From: Nitrospinota bacterium
Lineage (GTDB): Bacteria > JAUXIQ01
Reading direction: 5' to 3'
Assembly: GCA_030620925.1 (NCBI GenBank)
Contig: JAUXIQ010000044.1
Span: forward strand, 1 to 9,966
Length of the DNA stretch: 9,966 nt
Part shown: one piece after another, positions 1 to 6,700 of the stretch
Layout of the letters: each line of letters begins with the position of its first letter
How positions within the stretch are numbered: the stretch's first letter is position 1
Position numbers and translations under genes: made by a program
The notes under the pieces: generated by a model
What the model was told of the DNA's origin: nothing
What the model saw: the letters and a program-made list of their open reading frames with translations, nothing else
The model's database searches: none

Positions 1-1181
1 AATTGGAACCCATTTCGGGTGACCCCAGCCGCGGCCTGCTCGATCTCCTCGAGAAGACTACCGATCTCCCCACCACCTGGGACTTCTATTCCGAATTCCT
101 GAACCGGAACAAAAAGAGCATCTCCGTCGACCTCAAAAACCCTGAGGGAAAAGAAGCAATCTACCGCGTAATCAAGCACTGCGATGTCTTCGTGCAGAAC
201 TTCCGTAAAGGGGTGGTGGACAGGCTGGGCATGGGCTACGATGAGCTGAAAAAATATAATCCGAAGATTATCTACGCCTCTGCCTCCGGCTACGGCATCG
301 ACGGTCCGGACAGTTGGGAACCCTCTTTCGACTATATGGGGCAGGCCCGTTCGGGTATAATGAACGCCATCGGTGGTCCCGATTTGCCCCCCACCTTCAT
401 CGTGGGCGGCATAGCGGACCAGATGGGCGCAATTATGTTGGCCTATGGGATCATGGCGGCTATAATCGCCAGGGAGCGGCAGGGCGTCAGCCAGAAGGTC
501 GATATATCGCATCTGGGCAGCATGATGCATCTGCAGGCGTTCAATGTCCAGCTGGGGCTGAACCTGGGGCTGGCAGCCCCCAGGTATGACAGGGAAAAAG
601 CGGGCAACACCTTGTGGAACCATTACAAGTGCGCCGACGGTAAATGGATATGCCTGGGCATGGTGGAAGCGGACCGCTACTGGGCAGATTTCTGCAACGC
701 GCTTGAAGTGCCCCAATATGCCGATGATCCCCGTTTCCACGACGCGGCCGCTCGCAGCGTTAACGCAGAGGAGGCGGTGGCCATCCTCGACGAGCGCTTC
801 GCATCCAGGCCCAGAGACGAGTGGATGAAAATTTTGAAGGAAGGTGGAGACTTCATTTATACCGTGGTCAACGACATACCCGACCTGGCGCAGGACCAGC
901 AGGCGCTCGTAAACAACTACGTGGTCGATTTCGACCATCCCCGGCAGGGGCCGGTAAAAGTCACCGGTTTTCCCGTCCAGTTCAGCGAGACCCCTTGTGA
1001 AATACAACTGCCCGCCCCGGAAATGGGCGAGCATACCCATGCGCTGCTTGAAGAGTTCGGCGGATACGACCGGACGGAAATAGAGGAGATGTTAAGAAAA
1101 GGTGTGATCGTCAGTTCGGGATCGACTGCCAAAGAAGGCGCGCCGTCGAAGGCGGCCAAAACTTTTGAGCCTGAAAGATAA
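1..1181 (+). CDS. CaiB/BaiF family (type III) CoA-transferase, 5' partial
   Basis: Class III CoA-transferases move CoA between carboxylic acids through an aspartyl-CoA anhydride in the cytoplasm. The frame is open from the left edge (first full codon at position 3) and ends with TAA at 1179-1181, giving 392 visible residues. The visible start, EPISGDPSRG, is the internal motif that lies near residue 40 in formyl-CoA transferase, so roughly 35-40 residues including the true start are missing; the TTG at position 3 is not the start. Other family blocks are NRNKKSISVDLKNPEGK (about 34-50), NFRKGVVDRLG and ASASGYG. The likely catalytic Asp is D139 in GGIADQMGA, which aligns with Asp169 of formyl-CoA transferase. 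GEHTHALLEEFG near the C-terminus is also typical. An SDR gene follows after 69 bases with no terminator, suggesting one operon. The acyl substrate cannot be assigned. Family call very sure, substrate unknown. Confidence 0.93.
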   Translation, partial: LEPISGDPSRGLLDLLEKTTDLPTTWDFYSEFLNRNKKSISVDLKNPEGKEAIYRVIKHCDVFVQNFRKGVVDRLGMGYDELKKYNPKIIYASASGYGIDGPDSWEPSFDYMGQARSGIMNAIGGPDLPPTFIVGGIADQMGAIMLAYGIMAAIIARERQGVSQKVDISHLGSMMHLQAFNVQLGLNLGLAAPRYDREKAGNTLWNHYKCADGKWICLGMVEADRYWADFCNALEVPQYADDPRFHDAAARSVNAEEAVAILDERFASRPRDEWMKILKEGGDFIYTVVNDIPDLAQDQQALVNNYVVDFDHPRQGPVKVTGFPVQFSETPCEIQLPAPEMGEHTHALLEEFGGYDRTEIEEMLRKGVIVSSGSTAKEGAPSKAAKTFEPER

Positions 1182-1250
1182 GAGTCTTATAAACGTTGGT
1201 AATTTCTTACGGCATCGTAGAAGCCGGCAACAATCGAAAGGAGAGTGATG

Positions 1251-2030
1251 ATGACCGATAATCCTTTTTCAGTGGACGGAAAAGTGGCTATAGTAACCGG
1301 CGGAGGCACGGGCATAGGGGAGTCCATCGCCGTCGAGTATGCCCGCGGCGGGGCCAAGGTGGCCATTGGCAGCCGGAACGTGGAAAACTGCCAGAAGACG
1401 GTCGATAAGATCAAGAAAAACGGCGGCGAGGCCTTTGCCCAAAAGTGCGATGTCAGAAACCCTGACGACTCACAGAGCCTGGTGGACGCTACCGTTAAAG
1501 AGTTCGGCCGGTTGGATATCCTGGTGAACAATCACGGGGCCAGTTTCGTATGCCCCGCCGAAGACATCAGCGCCAACGGTTTTGCCACCATAGTGTCCAT
1601 CAACCTCAACGGACTCTTCTATCTCAGCCAGTCGGCGATGAAGGTCATGAAGGAGCAGAAGGATGGCGGTGTCATAATAAACATCTCCAGCATGGCCGGC
1701 GTATCCGGCTCTCCCAGCATGTCCCATTACGGAGCGGCCAAGGCCGGGGTGGTGAATCTCACCCGCACCCTCTCCAGCGAATGGGCCCCCTACAACATCA
1801 GGGTGAACTGCATAGCTCCGGGGCCGATCGTCACCGAGGGCTACCTGTCCAACCTGGGTTATAAGGAAGTTCCCGAGAAATATACGGAACCGGTTCCCCT
1901 GAAACGATGGGGCAAAGTGGAAGAGATAGCCTGGCCCTGCATCTTTCTGGCTTCTGAAGCTTCCGGCTTCATGACCGGGGAGACCATCTGCATCGACGGC
2001 GGGCCGAGATTCCAAGAGGGTTCGGGTTGA
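1251..2030 (+). CDS. SDR family NAD(P)-dependent oxidoreductase
   Basis: Classical short-chain dehydrogenase/reductase, 259 residues, the normal length; it would interconvert an alcohol and a ketone or 3-oxoacyl group using NAD(P). Visible motifs are the Rossmann nucleotide site TGGGTGIG (16-23), NNHG (93-96, a variant of NNAG), the catalytic Ser in NISSMAG (Ser147) and YGAAK with Tyr160 and Lys164. Asn118 completes the tetrad, and PGPIVTEG plus the C-terminal GETICIDGGPR are family-typical. Arg43 in GSRN after beta-2 hints at NADP(H) preference, which is inference. Start choice: GTG 1245, ATG 1248 and ATG 1251 lie in frame. The Shine-Dalgarno AAAGGAG at 1237-1243 is 7 bases from ATG 1251, the best spacing, although ATG 1248 is possible. 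The stop overlaps the start of the next gene, so the two are probably translationally coupled. It resembles FabG-like and 2-deoxygluconate-dehydrogenase-like enzymes, but the exact substrate is unknown. Confidence 0.95.
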   Translation: MTDNPFSVDGKVAIVTGGGTGIGESIAVEYARGGAKVAIGSRNVENCQKTVDKIKKNGGEAFAQKCDVRNPDDSQSLVDATVKEFGRLDILVNNHGASFVCPAEDISANGFATIVSINLNGLFYLSQSAMKVMKEQKDGGVIINISSMAGVSGSPSMSHYGAAKAGVVNLTRTLSSEWAPYNIRVNCIAPGPIVTEGYLSNLGYKEVPEKYTEPVPLKRWGKVEEIAWPCIFLASEASGFMTGETICIDGGPRFQEGSG

Positions 2031-2887
2031 AAGCCATAGATGTTCACGCTCACATGAGCACCGCCGAATATACCTACGAGCGAAGGTATGGGAAAGAAGT
2101 GTCCGACGCCATCCAGAAATACTACCGGGTCAAAGAGGTGGTAAAGACCGAAGAGGAGATGGCCCAGGATTTTACCGAACATGGTGTGAGGGCGTTTATA
2201 ATAGCCTGGGATGCGGAGTTTAAGAGCGGTTACCCCAGGGTGACCAACGACTACGTGGCCGGTGTTGCCAAGCAGCACCCGGAGGCTTTTGCCGGCGCCT
2301 GGGCCATGATAGACCCCTGGAAGGGGGAGATGGCCATCAAGGAGCTTGATCACGCTATCAACGACCTGGGCATGATCGGGGTTAAATTCCAGCAGGTGGC
2401 CCAGGAATTCTTTCCCAGCGACCGTATGGTCTACCCATTTTACGAAAAGTGCGTGGAGCTGGGCTGCCCGGTGCTCTTCCACACGGGCACCACGGGCCTT
2501 GGCGCAGGAATACCAGGCGGGGGCGGCTATAAGCTCAAATATACCCAACCCATACCCTACATCGACGACGTAGCCGCCGATTTCCCCCATTTGACCATCG
2601 TGGGCGCGCATCCCTCATGGCCCTGGCAGGAGCAGATGATCGCAGTACTGCTCCACAAGAGCAACGTCTACGCCGACCTCTCAGGCTGGGCGCCCAAATA
2701 CTTTTCGGATGTGCTCAAGCGGGAGATCAATGGGCGGCTGCAAGACAAGTTCTTCTTCGGCTCCGATTATCCGGAAATTCCCATCAAGCGATGGCTTGAT
2801 GAGTTTACCGGCGGTGAATACAAGCCGGAAGTGGTGGAGAAAGTACTCTATAAAAACGCCCAGCGCGTTTTCAACATCCAGATGTAA
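2027..2887 (+). CDS. Amidohydrolase family 2 (ACMSD/resorcylate decarboxylase-like TIM barrel)
   Basis: A 286-residue metal-dependent enzyme of the amidohydrolase-2 group (PF04909 type), whose members hydrolyse or decarboxylate small organic acids. Metal-site motifs are VHAH (His7, His9), LFHTGTTG (His152), IVGAHPSWPW (His195) and FFGSDYPE (Asp247), the usual HxH...H...H...D order. A glycine-rich loop (about 158-167) sits after the second histidine block. The start is TTG 2027, overlapping the SDR stop as TTGA. It has AGAGGG at 2015-2020, 6 bases upstream. The next Met, residue 10, would delete the HxH metal motif, so TTG must be right or nearly so. The gene closes the CoA-transferase/SDR operon and is followed by a terminator at 2911. 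The context suggests breakdown of a CoA-linked or ring-cleavage intermediate, but decarboxylase versus hydrolase cannot be told from the sequence. Confidence 0.93.
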   Translation: MKAIDVHAHMSTAEYTYERRYGKEVSDAIQKYYRVKEVVKTEEEMAQDFTEHGVRAFIIAWDAEFKSGYPRVTNDYVAGVAKQHPEAFAGAWAMIDPWKGEMAIKELDHAINDLGMIGVKFQQVAQEFFPSDRMVYPFYEKCVELGCPVLFHTGTTGLGAGIPGGGGYKLKYTQPIPYIDDVAADFPHLTIVGAHPSWPWQEQMIAVLLHKSNVYADLSGWAPKYFSDVLKREINGRLQDKFFFGSDYPEIPIKRWLDEFTGGEYKPEVVEKVLYKNAQRVFNIQM

Positions 2888-2910
2888 CACAGCGAATGTT
2901 GTTAAAGATG

Positions 2911-2947
2911 AGGGGCGGGTCTCAACAGGGCCTGCCCCTTGTTTTTT
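2911..2947 (+). terminator. Rho-independent terminator of the CoA-transferase operon
   Basis: AGGGGCGGG (2911-2919) pairs with CCTGCCCCT (2931-2939), 9 base pairs including one G-U, around an 11-base loop. It is followed by TGTTTTTT. It lies 23 bases after the amidohydrolase stop and ends just before the convergent NTF2-like gene. On the minus strand the hairpin lacks a good T-run, so it mainly serves the plus strand. Confidence 0.85.
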
Positions 2948-2953
2948 CCCGGA

Positions 2954-3367
2954 TCACTCCGGCTCGTAGCCGGGGGCGTGTGCGGTGATGGCGTAGAGTT
3001 TCCAGCCATCCTCCTTTTTGACCAGGTTATAGGTCACCCCCATGCATTGCAGCACGTTGCCCTCACCGTCGTAGCGGTAGACGGTGCTCACCAGCAGGGC
3101 CAGGTTATCGGCCATCAACGAAATTCTCCTGTCCGTTATAGCGCTGTTTTCCCAGCCTGTCGCCTTGAGCTGTTCGGTCAACTCCTGGATTATCTTTTCG
3201 GTTTCAGTCGCATCGTCCCAGACCATCGCTCCATGCCTCGTATCGGTATGCATTATGGGCATCTGGTAATGGGATACGTAGGCTTTGACGTCTCCACGCA
3301 CGAAACTGTCGTTCAGCGAGTCAACGGTGGCGTTGATCTCTTCCAGTAGTTTTTCTTTATCGACCAT
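2954..3367 (-). CDS. NTF2/SnoaL-like (DUF4440-type) small alpha+beta-fold protein
   Basis: A 137-residue protein whose pattern fits the NTF2-like cone fold. An N-terminal helix pair (KLLEEINATVDSLNDSFVRGD) is followed by AYVSHYQMPIMHTDTRHGAMVW. After a middle helix comes a C-terminal sheet with the hallmark MGVTYNLVKKEDGWKLYAIT (about 110-129), where the KxDGWKL turn is typical of DUF4440 and SnoaL-like proteins. Members range from small-molecule isomerases or cyclases to non-enzymatic binding proteins, so no reaction is assigned. There is no signal peptide or membrane segment; it is probably cytoplasmic. Start choice: a GTG at 3376 opens the frame, but GAGGGG lies 8 bases before the ATG at 3367, which I prefer. 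It is convergent with the amidohydrolase operon and divergent from the M20 peptidase gene. Confidence 0.82.
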   Translation of the reverse strand: MVDKEKLLEEINATVDSLNDSFVRGDVKAYVSHYQMPIMHTDTRHGAMVWDDATETEKIIQELTEQLKATGWENSAITDRRISLMADNLALLVSTVYRYDGEGNVLQCMGVTYNLVKKEDGWKLYAITAHAPGYEPE

Positions 3368-3439
3368 TCTGAGCACCCCTCAATTTTGTGCGCCGCCTTT
3401 TGGTTGAGCTTTCATGCCTTTTGGGATATAGTTTAGGCC

Positions 3440-3468
3440 CTGATAGGTTTACATCTGCTGATTATAAT
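3440..3468 (+). promoter_or_regulatory. Candidate sigma70 promoter for the M20 amidohydrolase
   Basis: CTGATA (3440-3445, 4 of 6 matches to the -35 consensus) is separated by 17 bases from a perfect TATAAT (3463-3468). It lies about 75 bases before the ATG at 3542. The -10 sits in a palindrome, ATTATAAT (3461-3468), so it reads as a -10 on either strand. The weak -35 lowers confidence. Confidence 0.42.
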
Positions 3469-3476
3469 GGCAAGGA

Positions 3477-3505
3477 AGTCTATTATCGAAAATGTGCGGG
3501 GTCAA
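3477..3505 (-). promoter_or_regulatory. Candidate promoter for the NTF2-like gene
   Basis: On the minus strand TTGACC (3505-3500, 5 of 6) is followed after 17 bases by TAGACT (3482-3477, 4 of 6). It would start transcription about 100 bases before the ATG at 3367 and would overlap the M20 promoter region face to face. Supported by motif matching only. Confidence 0.35.
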
Positions 3506-3541
3506 GATGTTTGACCGGAACGAAATGAAAGGGTCATGAGC

Positions 3542-4720
3542 ATGTCCAAGCTGAAAGTTCTTGCCAAAAAGATTGCGCCTGAAGTAGTGAAGCGCCGTCG
3601 TGATATTCACGCCCACCCCGAGAGCGCTTTTGAGGAGGAGCGGACGTCTTCTCTGGTGGCCGAGCATCTCGATGCTCTGGGCCTGGAGGTGCAGACGGGC
3701 ATCGCCAAAACGGGGGTGGTGGGTCTCCTCCGGGGAGGCAAAAAAGGCAAGACGGTGGCCCTGCGGGCGGATATGGACGCGCTCAGAATCCAGGAGCGCA
3801 GCAAGCTTCCCTACGCCTCGAAGATAAAGGAGCGAATGCACGCCTGCGGTCACGATGGGCACACCGCCATCCTCACCGGTGTGGCAAGCCTGCTCGCAGA
3901 GCTCAAGGGAGAAATAAAAGGCAACGTGAAGTTCGTATTCCAGCCCGCCGAAGAAGGCGGCGGCGGCGGGAGGATCATGTGCGAGGAAGGTGTGCTGCGC
4001 AACCCGAAGGTGGACGCCGCTTTCGCTCTGCATTCCTGGCCCTTTACGGAGATGGGCACCATTGCCATTAGATACGGCATCATGATGGCTTCCGCGGATT
4101 CGTTCAAGGTGGTGATAAACGGAAAAGGCTCCCACGGCGCTTACCCCCATAAGGGGGTGGACCCCATAGTGATCAGCGCCAAGGTGATCGAAAACCTGCA
4201 GTCCATTATCAGCAGAGAGAGGGACCCCGTGGAGCCGGCGGTAATAACCGTGGGCACCATTCACGGCGGCACCGCACGCAACGTGATTCCCGAGCAGGTG
4301 GTCATGGAAGGCACGGTGAGGACGCTTATCCCCGAATGTCAGGCAGAAATAAAGAAGGCCATGCGCAGGGTGATTGGGGCCACGGCCAGGGCCTTTCGCG
4401 CCTCCTCCAGCTTCCGGTATGTCGATGGCTATCCCCCCACGGTCAACGACGACGCCATGGTGGACCTGGTGCACGAGGTGGGTGAAAAAGTTCTGGGGAA
4501 GGGCAAAGTGCACTGGCTCAAGGATACATCCATGGGCGGTGAGGATTTCAGCTATTTCCTGCAACTGGTGCCCGGGGCCATTTTCAGGCTGGGGGTGGGG
4601 CGGCCGGGAGAGTCGACACCAACCCCTCTCCATAACCCGCGGTTCAATTTCAACGATGATGCCGTGGTGCCCGGCGTTGAGGTTCTCGCTTCGGTGGCTC
4701 TGAGATATTTAAACGGTTGA
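3542..4720 (+). CDS. M20D family metallo-amidohydrolase (N-acyl amino acid / hippurate hydrolase-like)
   Basis: Cytoplasmic di-metal hydrolase that cleaves N-acyl amino acids or related amides; 392 residues, the usual size. Numbering from ATG 3542: HAHPESAFEE (about 24-33), LRADMDAL (75-82), MHACGHDGHTA (99-109, with metal ligands Cys102 and His104), FQPAEEGGGGG (134-143, Glu137/Glu138) and HSWPF (His164). These are followed by the dimerisation-domain motifs GSHGAYPHKGVDP and GTIHGGTARNVIPE, then MGGEDFSYFLQ (331-341) and the last ligand, His364, in LHNPRF. The Cys ligand in HACGHDGH is the M20D signature that separates it from M20A and M20B peptidases. Start choice: AAAGGG at 3528-3533 is 8 bases from ATG 3542 but only 2 from ATG 3536. 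No signal peptide is seen. It appears monocistronic, with a candidate promoter upstream and a terminator at 4808. IAA-amino acid hydrolase, hippuricase and N-acetyl-diaminopimelate deacetylase activities cannot be separated by sequence alone. Confidence 0.95.
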   Translation: MSKLKVLAKKIAPEVVKRRRDIHAHPESAFEEERTSSLVAEHLDALGLEVQTGIAKTGVVGLLRGGKKGKTVALRADMDALRIQERSKLPYASKIKERMHACGHDGHTAILTGVASLLAELKGEIKGNVKFVFQPAEEGGGGGRIMCEEGVLRNPKVDAAFALHSWPFTEMGTIAIRYGIMMASADSFKVVINGKGSHGAYPHKGVDPIVISAKVIENLQSIISRERDPVEPAVITVGTIHGGTARNVIPEQVVMEGTVRTLIPECQAEIKKAMRRVIGATARAFRASSSFRYVDGYPPTVNDDAMVDLVHEVGEKVLGKGKVHWLKDTSMGGEDFSYFLQLVPGAIFRLGVGRPGESTPTPLHNPRFNFNDDAVVPGVEVLASVALRYLNG

Positions 4721-4807
4721 ATAGGGGTGGCAGGTGCTGACGACTGAAAATTTGCTTCCATTATAGAAATTTTAGTTTTATAACTTGTCGGTATATGTTA
4801 TTTTCTA

Positions 4808-4838
4808 ACGGGGGGTGGAAGAGGCCCCTCGTTTTTTT
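4808..4838 (+). terminator. Rho-independent terminator downstream of the M20 gene
   Basis: ACGGGGGGT (4808-4816) pairs with GCCCCTCGT (4824-4832), 9 pairs including two G-U, around a 7-base loop, and runs into seven T (4832-4838). It lies 88 bases past the M20 stop and 62 bases before the ferredoxin start. An AT-rich stretch (4741-4800) comes before it. No convincing promoter was found between this hairpin and the ferredoxin gene. Confidence 0.8.
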
Positions 4839-4900
4839 AATCTGCCTTACGCGGGCTGATTGGTGCAGCAACAAGATAGTCGGAAAAAGGAGGAATTTAA

Positions 4901-5083
<183 letters not shown>

Positions 5084-5161
5084 CGGTTAGGCTTCGATCG
5101 CTGAATTCCTCTTCCCGGCTGAGATATGAATTGCAGACCGGGGGAGGAAACGAAAAATCAG

Positions 5162-5196
5162 AAAGGCCCGCGAATATTTTTCGCGGGCCTTTTTTT
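5162..5196. terminator. Strong terminator between ferredoxin and the DsbA-like gene, probably bidirectional
   Basis: A perfect 13-base-pair stem, AAAGGCCCGCGAA (5162-5174) with TTCGCGGGCCTTT (5180-5192), has a 5-base loop and runs into T residues to 5196 on the plus strand. On the minus strand the stem is followed by TTTCTGATTTTT, a weaker T-rich tail. It therefore can serve the convergent gene, whose stop lies only 4 bases away at 5200. Confidence 0.92.
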
Positions 5197-5199
5197 CTG

Positions 5200-5814
5200 C
5201 TAAAGGGGAGGTACGGGCTTCTTTATCTCTTTGAGACAGGTGTGGCTTCGCAAAAGTTGGAGCACGTTTCCCAGCAGGTCGACCGCCTGCTCCCCTTCGG
5301 GGATGGGGTCCAGTTTGATGAAAGCCGCTTCCCCGTTATCAATTAAGATGGTTGGCACCCCGAACACACCATATTTCTTAGCCCCCAGGAGATAGTCCTC
5401 GCCTATTTTAGGTTTCAGCGAGGGATCCGACAGGTCTTTCTGAAACCGGTTCAGGTCTACCCCGGCCTTCCCGGCGGCTTCCAATACCGTTTCCCTCTCG
5501 TTAAGCTCTCGCTTTTCCTCGTGGCGCAGCTTCAGCAGGGCCATGTGAAAATCGTCCAGGGAACCGGCATCCTGACGCTGAACGGCCTGAAAAGCCTGGA
5601 ATGCCAGCAAGCCGCGGCTTTCGTAATCGTCCGGCTGCTCCCACAACTTGAAATTCTCGTCATCGCTGTTCACCTGCTCCAGCGGGAAGCATTTCCAGGT
5701 GATGGATATATCGTATTGTGAAGCGTTTTTTACCCTGTCCAGCCAGACCGCTGTCCTGTAGACAAAGGGTCACAGATAGTCGAAGAATATTTGCAAATCC
5801 ACTTTCTGAGCCAT
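5200..5814 (-). CDS. DsbA-family thioredoxin-fold protein, probable selenoprotein (in-frame UGA = Sec15)
   Basis: A DsbA/FrnE-like thiol-disulfide oxidoreductase read from ATG 5814 to the stop at 5200: 204 residues with one internal TGA (5772-5770) at codon 15. The N-terminus reads MAQKVDLQIFFDYL, then UGA, then PFVYRTAVWLDRV. Family members carry Cys at exactly this place (a DYxCPFVYR-type motif), so the codon is most simply selenocysteine. The rest is intact: WKCFPLEQVNSDDENFKLWEQ (about 40-60), a helical insertion, and the cis-Pro loop YGVFGVPTILI with Pro154. There is no second active-site Cys at CxxC position 4 (it is Val18); the only Cys are Cys42 and Cys193. GGGGAG lies 8 bases before ATG 5814, which confirms the start. 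Starting at GTG 5673 would give 157 residues lacking the active site. No signal peptide is seen, so it is likely cytoplasmic. A candidate promoter lies at 5872-5900 and a SECIS-like hairpin follows the UGA. The alternative is a nonsense-mutated pseudogene, less likely given the single perfectly placed UGA. Confidence 0.82.
5732..5770 (-). promoter_or_regulatory. Candidate bacterial SECIS element
   Basis: In the mRNA, starting at the A of the UGA, ACCC (5770-5767) pairs with GGGU (5735-5732). After a UU bulge, UGUC (5764-5761) pairs with GACA (5739-5736). A 7-base internal bulge follows, then CAGC (5753-5750) pairs with GCUG (5743-5740), closing the loop GGUCUG (5749-5744). Twenty bases separate the UGA from the loop. 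The GGUCU loop matches the apical loop of the E. coli fdhF SECIS, which is recognised by SelB. The pairing was worked out by eye; no folding energy was computed. Confidence 0.65.
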
Positions 5815-5871
5815 TCCGTTTTCTCCCCGATTTGAGAATTCCCTGGTTCGGTTCATTCCACTCATTAAATG

Positions 5872-5900
5872 AAGCTATGCTCTGCCCTGTTCGTTGTCAA
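5872..5900 (-). promoter_or_regulatory. Candidate promoter of the seleno-DsbA-like gene
   Basis: On the minus strand a perfect -35 TTGACA (5900-5895) is followed after 17 bases by TAGCTT (5877-5872), a poor -10 with 3 of 6 matches. It sits between the TSUP stop (5928) and the ATG at 5814, with an expected leader of about 50 bases. The exact -35 makes it credible; the weak -10 leaves room for read-through from the TSUP gene. Confidence 0.45.
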
Positions 5901-5927
5901 CGTAAAAACGGGTGAGCTTTGGCCTGT

Positions 5928-6635
5928 CTATGAGAGGAGCAGCCGTAAAGATACGGCCATGATTGCCCCCAGCACGATCCTCTTGAACAGCTTGGTCTCC
6001 AATCTTACCAGGAAACGTTTGCCCGTAAAGACTCCGAAGAAGGCCAGAACGACAAGAGGAATTATGTAGCTGAAATATTCCGATCGCAGAGCGCCCTGGT
6101 ACAGGTAAACGCTTACCCTGGTGACGTCTACAATGACCGCTATGGCCGCCGAGGTGGCGATGTAGGTCTTCTTATCGATTTTTGTGGATATCAGAAAGAC
6201 AGACCGTACCGCACCCCCCAACCCTATCAACCCCCCGGTGAACCCGGATATTAGGCCTCCCGTAACCAGGGTTTTCCTGCTCTCGGGAATGGAAAAATCC
6301 AGGTTGAAAAGCGAATAGGCTGAATAAGCCAGGAGGAAGACAGCGAATATCAGGGAAAGGGGCCGGGCGTTAAAATAGTGGAGCAACTGGGCTCCTATAA
6401 AAGCGGAGCCCGCGCTGGGCAGTCCGTAAATCAAGAACAGACGTTTATCGATGGACTTCCTGAAAAAACCGGTTTTGGAGAGATTACTGGCGCCGTGAAA
6501 AAAGGCTACCAGGACGATGGCCTGCTTGAGGGGGATGACCAGGCTCATGAACGGCGTGAGGATAGTGGCGGAGCCGAATCCCGCCACTGTTGCGAACAGA
6601 GCGGCGATAAACGCAATTCCGAATATTAATACCAT
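5928..6635 (-). CDS. TSUP (TauE/SafE, DUF81) family membrane permease
   Basis: A 235-residue integral membrane protein of the TSUP family, whose studied members export or import sulfite, sulfoacetate and other sulfur-containing or organic anions. The N-terminal block FGIAFIAALFATVAGFGSAT opens with the family's glycine-rich first helix, and GLISGFTGGLIGLGGA (about 128-143) is the matching repeat at the start of the second half. About seven or eight hydrophobic segments can be counted across the protein. It is slightly shorter than the common 250-265 residues. ATG 6635 has no clear Shine-Dalgarno, and an in-frame stop lies 7 codons upstream, so no much earlier start exists. A good minus-strand promoter sits at 6701-6730. 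The seleno-DsbA-like gene follows 113 bases downstream on the same strand. The substrate is not known; a role in sulfur chemistry is suggested only by family and neighbour. Confidence 0.9.
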   Translation of the reverse strand: MVLIFGIAFIAALFATVAGFGSATILTPFMSLVIPLKQAIVLVAFFHGASNLSKTGFFRKSIDKRLFLIYGLPSAGSAFIGAQLLHYFNARPLSLIFAVFLLAYSAYSLFNLDFSIPESRKTLVTGGLISGFTGGLIGLGGAVRSVFLISTKIDKKTYIATSAAIAVIVDVTRVSVYLYQGALRSEYFSYIIPLVVLAFFGVFTGKRFLVRLETKLFKRIVLGAIMAVSLRLLLS

Positions 6636-6700
6636 GGCCGGGCTTAAAGGGCCTCAAATACGTTGGAGTGGGTTCTCCCCATGAAGGCCGGCATTCCGGC

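Noticed and set aside
501-530. Apparent loss of the catalytic Asp in the CoA-transferase (VDISHLGSM with Gly where many relatives have LLDA).
   Set aside because: Aligning against formyl-CoA transferase places the catalytic Asp earlier, in a GD-type motif matching GGIADQ here (D139, codon 417-419). That Asp is present, so the enzyme looks active.
1208-1219. Small hairpin TACGGCATCGTA between the CoA-transferase and SDR genes, considered as a terminator.
   Set aside because: The stem is only 4 base pairs and no T-run follows; the two genes are better read as one operon.
3449-4633. Long open frame of 394 codons on the minus strand opposite the M20 gene.
   Set aside because: It is antisense to a gene with complete M20D motifs, its product is an unrecognisable His- and Pro-rich sequence, and it lacks a ribosome binding site; it is a by-product of GC-biased codon positions.
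4741-4800. Promoter in the AT-rich stretch before the ferredoxin terminator (TTGCTT at 4752 with TTTTAT or TATAAC downstream).
   Set aside because: The hexamers match poorly at allowed spacing (18 bases) or have wrong spacing (20-21 bases), and the start would lie upstream of a strong terminator, so it is not listed as a feature.
5200-5673. A 157-residue gene starting at GTG 5673.
   Set aside because: It would lack the thioredoxin-fold first strand and active site. The upstream frame to ATG 5814 encodes these and has a proper ribosome binding site, interrupted only by the UGA at codon 15.
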